From an uncultured Candidatus Saccharibacteria bacterium (GTDB taxonomy: Bacteria; Patescibacteria; Saccharimonadia; Saccharimonadales; UBA6022): a stretch of DNA of 9,145 nucleotides. The notes beneath the pieces are model-generated. The model did not search any database and was not told the DNA's origin. It was given only the letters and a program-made list of their open reading frames with translations. The position numbers were made by a program, and so were the translations under genes. Below, one piece after another: positions 5,394-9,145 of this stretch. Each line of letters opens with the position of its first letter. Position 1 is the stretch's first letter. Where the stretch lies: NCBI GenBank assembly GCA_946479115.1, contig CAMLED010000032.1, positions 1-9,145 on the forward strand, read 5' to 3'.

Positions 5394-6083
5394 ATGGCTT
5401 CTGTCTATAAAATTCGGCGAACAGTTATTGCGGCAATCGCATTAATTATTATTGCCGTGACATTACTGACTCATCCTGACTTGCAGCAGCCTATTACACA
5501 AACTCCGCCACCGAACGTTGTGGCAAGTGGTAGTGCGGCTGACAGTCTGGCGCAGCTTCCGGTCAAGGGCCGTGCACCAAAGACTGGTTATGAACGAACC
5601 CAATTTGGGGATGGTTGGGCAGAGATAAGCGGTTGCGATACGCGTAATCGTATATTAAACCGAGATCTCGTTGATGCTGCGGTAAACGAAAAGTGCCAAG
5701 TGGTTAGTGGGGTACTTCATGATCCATATACCGGAAAAGACATCGCATTTAGCCGCGGCGAAACAAGCAGCCAGTCAGTGCAAATTGATCACGTAGTCGC
5801 ACTCAGTAATGCTTGGCAGACAGGTGCGCAGGCATTATCGAAAGACCAGCGCATTCAACTGGCAAATGACCCGCTAGAGTTATTAGCGGTCGACGGTCCA
5901 GCTAATCAAGAAAAGTCAGATGGTGATGCTGCAACGTGGTTACCGTCGAACAAGGCATTTCGCTGTCAGTATGTTGCTCGGCAAATAGCTGTTAAAGCAA
6001 AGTACCAGTTATGGGTGACAGTTGCCGAAAAAGATGCGATGACTCGGGTACTAAGTACATGCCCTGGACAAAAACTGCCATAA
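5394..6083 (+). CDS. Secreted or membrane-anchored HNH-family nuclease (DUF1524-like)
   Basis: This 229-residue protein has a basic N-terminus and a hydrophobic segment (about residues 10-26) serving as signal peptide or anchor. A Pro/Ser-rich spacer and an exported domain from about 55 onward follow. The domain matches the DUF1524/GmrSD-C-like HNH nucleases common in actinobacteria. Its features are SGxLxDPYTGK (105-115), the catalytic IDHVVALSNAW (131-141) with Asp132-His133, LANDPLELLAVDGPANQEKSD (156-176) with Asn171 and Lys174, and WLPSNKAFRC (182-191). Four cysteines (81, 101, 191, 223) could form two disulfides, as expected outside the cell. The likely role is cleavage of external DNA or RNA, giving nucleotides or uptake substrate to an organism that may not make its own; this role is inferred. 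The gene follows the hammerhead ribozyme but has its own promoter. No terminator separates it from the Gam-like gene. Confidence 0.88.
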   Translation: MASVYKIRRTVIAAIALIIIAVTLLTHPDLQQPITQTPPPNVVASGSAADSLAQLPVKGRAPKTGYERTQFGDGWAEISGCDTRNRILNRDLVDAAVNEKCQVVSGVLHDPYTGKDIAFSRGETSSQSVQIDHVVALSNAWQTGAQALSKDQRIQLANDPLELLAVDGPANQEKSDGDAATWLPSNKAFRCQYVARQIAVKAKYQLWVTVAEKDAMTRVLSTCPGQKLP

Positions 6084-6098
6084 TCATAAGTAGTCATC

Positions 6099-6127
6099 TT
6101 GTCAAAAATAAGTGATAAGACTATAGT
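6099..6127 (+). promoter_or_regulatory. Promoter of the Gam-like gene
   Basis: TTGTCA (6099-6104, 5 of 6 against TTGACA), a 17-base spacer and TATAGT (6122-6127, 5 of 6 against TATAAT) form a good sigma-70-type promoter beginning 16 bases after the nuclease stop codon. Transcription would start near 6134 and give a leader of about 39 bases that includes the AAGGAG ribosome binding site. Confidence 0.7.
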
Positions 6128-6172
6128 TTGAATTAGCTAGACATTCTGGTGTACCTATCAAAGGAGTGTGTC

Positions 6173-6745
6173 ATGACTGAAGAGTCAGCACCAAACGAAA
6201 TGGTAGTTCTGGTCCCCAATGATATGGAGGGGGTGAGAGAACTAATGGAGCAGTATACCGCATTAACTGAACGCGAAAAGGCTGCACGAGTCGACGAAAA
6301 ACAGGTCATCAATGCCGTACAGGCATTGACCGCCCGAGTCATCGACCCACTTATTCAAGAGAAGCTGGCAATTCGCGCTGCGTTACAGGTATACTTCACC
6401 ACTAATCGAAAGTCGGTCCTTGCAAAATTTGGTCGTACGATTGAATTTGCCGAAGGAACGATAAAGTTCCGCGTGATTCCAAAATCACTTGAACTTCCCA
6501 AGGATCCTAAGCCAATCGTTCAGTGGCTGCTTCATTTTCGAGGTGCTAAGAAGAGATATCTTCATGCAACGTATACCCTCAACAAGGAAGCACTTGCTCA
6601 CGCAAATCAACGACTGCTAAGCCTACTTCATGCGCTCTGGCCAGAGTTTTGGGCAGGCAGGCATGAGATTGTATCGTTCAAGCCGGTTGGCGAGGAGGAT
6701 CCGATTACTATTGCACGTCGACGCTATCCAGAGCGGCGACACTAG
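6173..6745 (+). CDS. gam: Mu Gam-like DNA-end-binding protein (host-nuclease inhibitor family)
   Basis: This 190-residue protein resembles phage Mu Gam and its bacterial relatives. Residues 21-85 form a long charged helix ending in YFTTNRKSVL. Next come the characteristic strand region GRTIEFAEGTIKFRVIPKSLEL (87-108), a helix (PIVQWLLHFRGAKKRYL, 114-130) and the NKEAL motif (137-141). Family knowledge: Mu Gam binds double-stranded DNA ends as a dimer, protects them from exonucleases, and is structurally related to the Ku core. ATG 6173 is chosen over the upstream GTG 6149 because AAGGAG (6161-6166) lies six bases before it. The basic tail RRRYPERRH could help DNA binding. It has its own promoter and a terminator, so it is a single-gene unit. 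No other phage genes are seen nearby, so it is either a domesticated phage gene or a resident DNA-repair factor. Confidence 0.83.
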   Translation: MTEESAPNEMVVLVPNDMEGVRELMEQYTALTEREKAARVDEKQVINAVQALTARVIDPLIQEKLAIRAALQVYFTTNRKSVLAKFGRTIEFAEGTIKFRVIPKSLELPKDPKPIVQWLLHFRGAKKRYLHATYTLNKEALAHANQRLLSLLHALWPEFWAGRHEIVSFKPVGEEDPITIARRRYPERRH

Positions 6746-6760
6746 CCGTATGACTAGCTG

Positions 6761-6786
6761 GCCCCGAGTAATTTGCTCGGGGCTTT
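6761..6786 (+). terminator. Intrinsic terminator of the Gam-like gene
   Basis: GCCCCGAG (6761-6768) and CTCGGGGC (6776-6783) form a perfect eight-pair GC-rich stem with a seven-base loop, followed by TTT and a T-rich stretch. It sits between two convergent genes. On the minus strand no T-run follows, so it probably serves mainly the plus-strand gene. Confidence 0.75.
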
Positions 6787-6796
6787 GTCATGTTCG

Positions 6797-7879
6797 TTAA
6801 TAGCGTGTTGAGTATAATTCGTCTTGAAATGCAGTGACGAATGTTCTGTACGGAATAGCACGAAGGAGACGCCATATCCCAACCAAGAAACTGACAACAG
6901 TTTGCGCATAAAAAACAAAATACATAAAAGGTATAGATACACTAAGCTCTATTTTTTTAGTAATTCGAATAACATCATCCGACCACACGATAGCAAGGAG
7001 CCAAACACAAACGCCAATCCAGCTGAGTGTCAGTAGCAGGTTGCTTCGAAGACTTGCGGCGGTCCAGAACCAATAGCTCATCATGGCGGCGATTATAAGC
7101 CAAACAATAGTGAGTAATGCGATCCTTTTGACAGAATATCGAGAGTGACTAGGTAGCGGTTGTCTATAAGAGATAGTGCTCATATATAAACTGGACTGCT
7201 TGTTATGTGGCATTGATGGTCTATAGAGCATAACTCGATGGGGAGATTTGGGCAGTAGGCGAATTACCGACATGGCCTTGTAAATAATATTTTTGGTTAA
7301 TGCAATAAACTGTGGAGTCAAAGCGGTTAACGACGGAGCCGGTTCATTATAGTGGCGCAAATGAAGTGACGTAAGTTGGTCATTATTAACGAAATAGGAC
7401 GCGCTATTTCGAAGTGTATCTGGGCTAAGCAGGACTGAGCCATCTATGGTTAGCGTTAATTGACTGGCGGGAACTTTGGTAATTCCGCGCCGGACAGCTT
7501 GATCGCGTGATGTAGCTCGTCGCGCGTCATAAAACACCAAGGACACTTGTTTATGAAGCTTTTGATACTCCTTTACGATTCGACGTGTCGTATCGGTCGA
7601 GCCATGGTCGACGACGACAATTCGATAATTGGCATAGCGGCTTCGCTGGATGCTATCAAGGCATTCAGTAATTAACGAAGAGTGGTTGTGCGTATAAACA
7701 ACAATGGTTATCCATGGTTGACGCGTTTTGTTGAGCTTGGCGCTAATGCGCTGTAGATGCTTTTTGACGGCTGTAGCGCGCAGGTCATACCACGATGCAA
7801 TTAGAATAACGGCCAGTCCAGCAACAACGGCACTTCCTAAAATAATTTCAGAAATCAGAATAATTAGTTTTTCGTTCAT
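6797..7879 (-). CDS. Membrane-anchored glycosyltransferase family 2-like protein
   Basis: This 360-residue protein has an N-terminal membrane helix (about 7-29) and a GT-A-like domain (about 56-230). Two or three membrane helices follow (253-272, 281-300, 316-336). The GT-A start is clear: WITIVVYTHNHSSLITECLDS (56-76) is the nucleotide-sugar-binding strand and loop, and VVVDHGSTDTT (88-98) corresponds to the family's DDGSTD motif. The usual metal-binding DxD is weak; TIDGSVLLSP (144-153) occupies its place. The processive QxxRW motif is not seen, and the acceptor part is short, so activity is uncertain. The start codon overlaps the sortase stop (ATGA), indicating translational coupling. The operon suggests action on cell-surface glycans or the anchored surface protein, but that is inferred. 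Confidence 0.78.
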   Translation of the reverse strand: MNEKLIILISEIILGSAVVAGLAVILIASWYDLRATAVKKHLQRISAKLNKTRQPWITIVVYTHNHSSLITECLDSIQRSRYANYRIVVVDHGSTDTTRRIVKEYQKLHKQVSLVFYDARRATSRDQAVRRGITKVPASQLTLTIDGSVLLSPDTLRNSASYFVNNDQLTSLHLRHYNEPAPSLTALTPQFIALTKNIIYKAMSVIRLLPKSPHRVMLYRPSMPHNKQSSLYMSTISYRQPLPSHSRYSVKRIALLTIVWLIIAAMMSYWFWTAASLRSNLLLTLSWIGVCVWLLAIVWSDDVIRITKKIELSVSIPFMYFVFYAQTVVSFLVGIWRLLRAIPYRTFVTAFQDELYSTRY

Positions 7880-8460
7880 ACTTTCTCGATCGATTCTAGA
7901 CGGAAGCTAAACATAGCTCGTAGTTCGCTGTAGGCACCGATGCATGTCTGCAAGACGAGTTTTGGTTGGCCAACTGACGTAAAGACACTCGTATCGGTCG
8001 GCTGAACTTCTTGGACGGATGTGTAGCGATAATGAAATGCGTAGCCGGTGTCGGTTGTGACAACTGCTTCGGCATTAGGCTGGATCTGCGGAAGTGTTTC
8101 AAAGACGCTCGACTGTGCGTGGCCGTAGATTAACGACGTACCATTGCTGTTATTTATCGGCATGCTCGCATCTGCAAAATAGGCCTGGGTTGCATCGACT
8201 GTCCAGCTACCGTCGTTAGGGTCGTAGCTACCTACGGCGACTGGCAGGTCGATTGATAAGCTAGGGACGGTTATGCGTATCGGAATACCTTGAGTGGCTG
8301 GGATAGCTTTTACAGCGACGGGAAGATGTGGGCGTGGTTGTGGGAGCGCGGCAACTGGTGCCGGAGCGATGTTAATGACATAGAACATCACCCCGACAGC
8401 AAGGTTAAGTAAGCCACTAAGGCTATAAAACCAAACCTTTTTTCCAGTTACACTCGGCAT
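7876..8460 (-). CDS. Sortase (class D/E-like cysteine transpeptidase)
   Basis: This 194-residue protein has an N-terminal membrane anchor (about residues 10-33), a Pro-rich spacer and a sortase barrel. All three catalytic residues are visible: His114 in IYGHAQSSVF, Cys173 in LVLQTCIGAY (the TLxTC-type motif) and Arg181, eight residues after the cysteine. Family knowledge: sortases cut LPxT(G/S)-type signals and join the protein to a cell-wall or pilus nucleophile. The gene lies 19 bases after a gene for a protein with an LPNTS signal, which is its probable substrate. No Shine-Dalgarno sequence precedes ATG 8460, so it is probably translated by coupling or re-initiation. The stop codon overlaps the glycosyltransferase start. 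The class is uncertain from sequence alone. Confidence 0.92.
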   Translation of the reverse strand: MPSVTGKKVWFYSLSGLLNLAVGVMFYVINIAPAPVAALPQPRPHLPVAVKAIPATQGIPIRITVPSLSIDLPVAVGSYDPNDGSWTVDATQAYFADASMPINNSNGTSLIYGHAQSSVFETLPQIQPNAEAVVTTDTGYAFHYRYTSVQEVQPTDTSVFTSVGQPKLVLQTCIGAYSELRAMFSFRLESIEKV

Positions 8461-8479
8461 AATCGTAGGATCGTTAGTG

Positions 8480-9019
8480 CTAAGATTTCATCGCAGCGTA
8501 GCCAACAGCGAGGCGCGAGCCAATAACAGCGATACCAAGTGCAGCGATAAGGCCTGCGATCAGACCGGCCGTTGAATCGGCACTGGTATTAGGAAGCACT
8601 GCTGGGGCTGCTTTAGCTGGAGCTGCTACCGGAGTAACTGCGCCTTTACCACCGACAACTGGTGTCTCTTCTGTTGGAGGCGTCACTACAGGAGCGGCCG
8701 CAATGACACAAGAATTGTTCTTGATAGTACCTTCGACGGTCGTGCCGTTAGTATTGCCGGCATTACCCGAAGTGCTTGAGCCACCTGAGGTGTTAGTGAC
8801 AGTAACAGCAGATCCAGTTGTTACTTCTTGACCATTGCTGTTGTAGACTTTGACTTTATTGTCATTATCGACGGTGCAGCGGAAATTTTCGATGACTTCA
8901 CATTCATTGACTGAACCTGGTCCTGTATTAGAGATGGTACAGTCTGCTGCTAATGCAGGTGGCGTGGTAAAACCAAACGCGAGTGCAAATACTGCTACAG
9001 TTAATAAAAGTTTTTTCAT
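8480..9019 (-). CDS. Secreted surface protein with an LPNTS sorting signal
   Basis: This 179-residue exported protein has a classical signal peptide (KK, hydrophobic core, probable cleavage after ALA at residue 25). A small domain of about 80 residues with four cysteines (27, 40, 48, 104) follows; it could hold two disulfides. Next are a Ser/Gly/Asn/Thr-rich stretch (78-93), a Pro/Ala-rich wall-spanning segment (108-141), and LPNTS at 142-146 with a hydrophobic helix (about 151-168) and a short tail with Arg169 and Lys178. This is the tripartite layout of a sortase substrate, with Ser in place of the usual Gly after Thr. The adjacent sortase is the likely processing enzyme. AAGGAGG lies six bases before ATG 9019 and a strong promoter lies further upstream, so it is probably well expressed. 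The domain family is not recognised; adhesion or fibre formation is possible. Confidence 0.88.
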   Translation of the reverse strand: MKKLLLTVAVFALAFGFTTPPALAADCTISNTGPGSVNECEVIENFRCTVDNDNKVKVYNSNGQEVTTGSAVTVTNTSGGSSTSGNAGNTNGTTVEGTIKNNSCVIAAAPVVTPPTEETPVVGGKGAVTPVAAPAKAAPAVLPNTSADSTAGLIAGLIAALGIAVIGSRLAVGYAAMKS

Positions 9020-9025
9020 ATGAAC

Positions 9026-9067
9026 CCTCCTTATGCTTAGTTGGTAACTTTTGCAAACGAGTGTTTG
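9026..9067 (-). promoter_or_regulatory. 5' leader of the surface-protein operon with strong ribosome binding site
   Basis: On the minus strand the near-perfect Shine-Dalgarno AAGGAGG (9032-9026) lies six bases before the ATG. In the leader, CAAAC and GTTTG (9067-9063 and 9058-9054 on this strand) form a five-pair hairpin with a four-base loop; this may stabilise the mRNA 5' end. The hairpin role is a guess, the ribosome binding site is clear. Confidence 0.7.
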
Positions 9068-9081
9068 TATTAGGTACTTTA

Positions 9082-9110
9082 ATAATAGTCCCTGTTGTAA
9101 TAATTGTAAA
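9082..9110 (-). promoter_or_regulatory. Promoter of the surface protein-sortase-glycosyltransferase operon
   Basis: On the minus strand TTTACA (9110-9105, 5 of 6 against TTGACA), a 17-base spacer and TATTAT (9087-9082, 5 of 6 against TATAAT) form a strong sigma-70-type promoter. The surroundings are AT-rich, which also favours activity. Transcription would start near 9075, leaving a leader of about 55 bases. Nothing else is seen between here and the window end. Confidence 0.75.
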
Positions 9111-9145
9111 TAAATATACTTACGGTTAAACGGGACTGAGAATAA

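Noticed and set aside
5299..6106. Direct repeat TCTTGTCAAA at 5299-5308 and 6097-6106 flanking the nuclease gene
   Set aside because: A ten-base repeat in this window is expected by chance at a fair rate. The second copy is part of the Gam promoter -35 region, and no terminal inverted repeats or integrase are present.
1..9145. CRISPR array, tRNA or rRNA genes, insertion sequences, recoded stop codons
   Set aside because: I saw no regularly spaced repeats, no cloverleaf or rRNA-like segments and no transposase. TGA ends the sortase frame normally, so there is no sign of TGA recoding.

Overview
The window looks like chromosomal DNA of a small-genome bacterium of the Candidate Phyla Radiation, most probably a Candidatus Saccharibacteria (TM7) relative. 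This is an inference, not a search result. It rests on moderate GC, very tight packing, an ApbE/ferric-reductase-like pair, a ribonuclease HII fused to a YraN domain, an M1 aminopeptidase, a secreted HNH nuclease, a sortase with its own substrate, and several genes whose -10 box sits almost on the start codon. TGA is used as a stop (sortase gene), so the code appears standard.

Layout. 1-1109 (+): the 3' part of an apbE flavin transferase gene, then a haem-binding ferric-reductase-like membrane protein. 1127-2149 (+): an RNase HII-YraN fusion, which overlaps tail to tail with a minus-strand M1 aminopeptidase gene (2135-4660). 4661-4823: a divergent promoter region. 4824-5210 (+): an unrecognised 128-residue protein with its own promoter and Shine-Dalgarno (SD) sequence. 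5211-5393: a structured intergenic stretch. 5394-6083 (+): a secreted or anchored HNH nuclease (DUF1524-like). 6173-6745 (+): a Mu Gam-like DNA-end-binding protein, followed by a hairpin terminator. 6797-9019 (-): a three-gene operon, read from right to left, of a surface protein with an LPNTS sorting signal, a sortase, and a membrane-anchored glycosyltransferase-2-like protein. A good promoter lies at 9082-9110.

The main discovery is in 5211-5393. Bases 5307-5363 contain a complete type III hammerhead self-cleaving ribozyme: a stem I hairpin, CTGATGA, a stem II hairpin, GAAA, and a stem III closing the ends, with a UUC cleavage site predicted between 5315 and 5316. Every invariant core position is present. 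It lies after the 128-residue gene and before the promoter of the nuclease gene. It would therefore be present only on RNA from upstream, where it could set the 3' end of that mRNA and cut it away from the nuclease gene.

A second theme is start architecture. Three genes (RNase HII-YraN, aminopeptidase, HNH nuclease) have a -10 hexamer exactly six bases before ATG and no Shine-Dalgarno sequence, as expected for leaderless mRNAs. The 128-residue, Gam-like and surface-protein genes have spaced promoters and clear Shine-Dalgarno sites.
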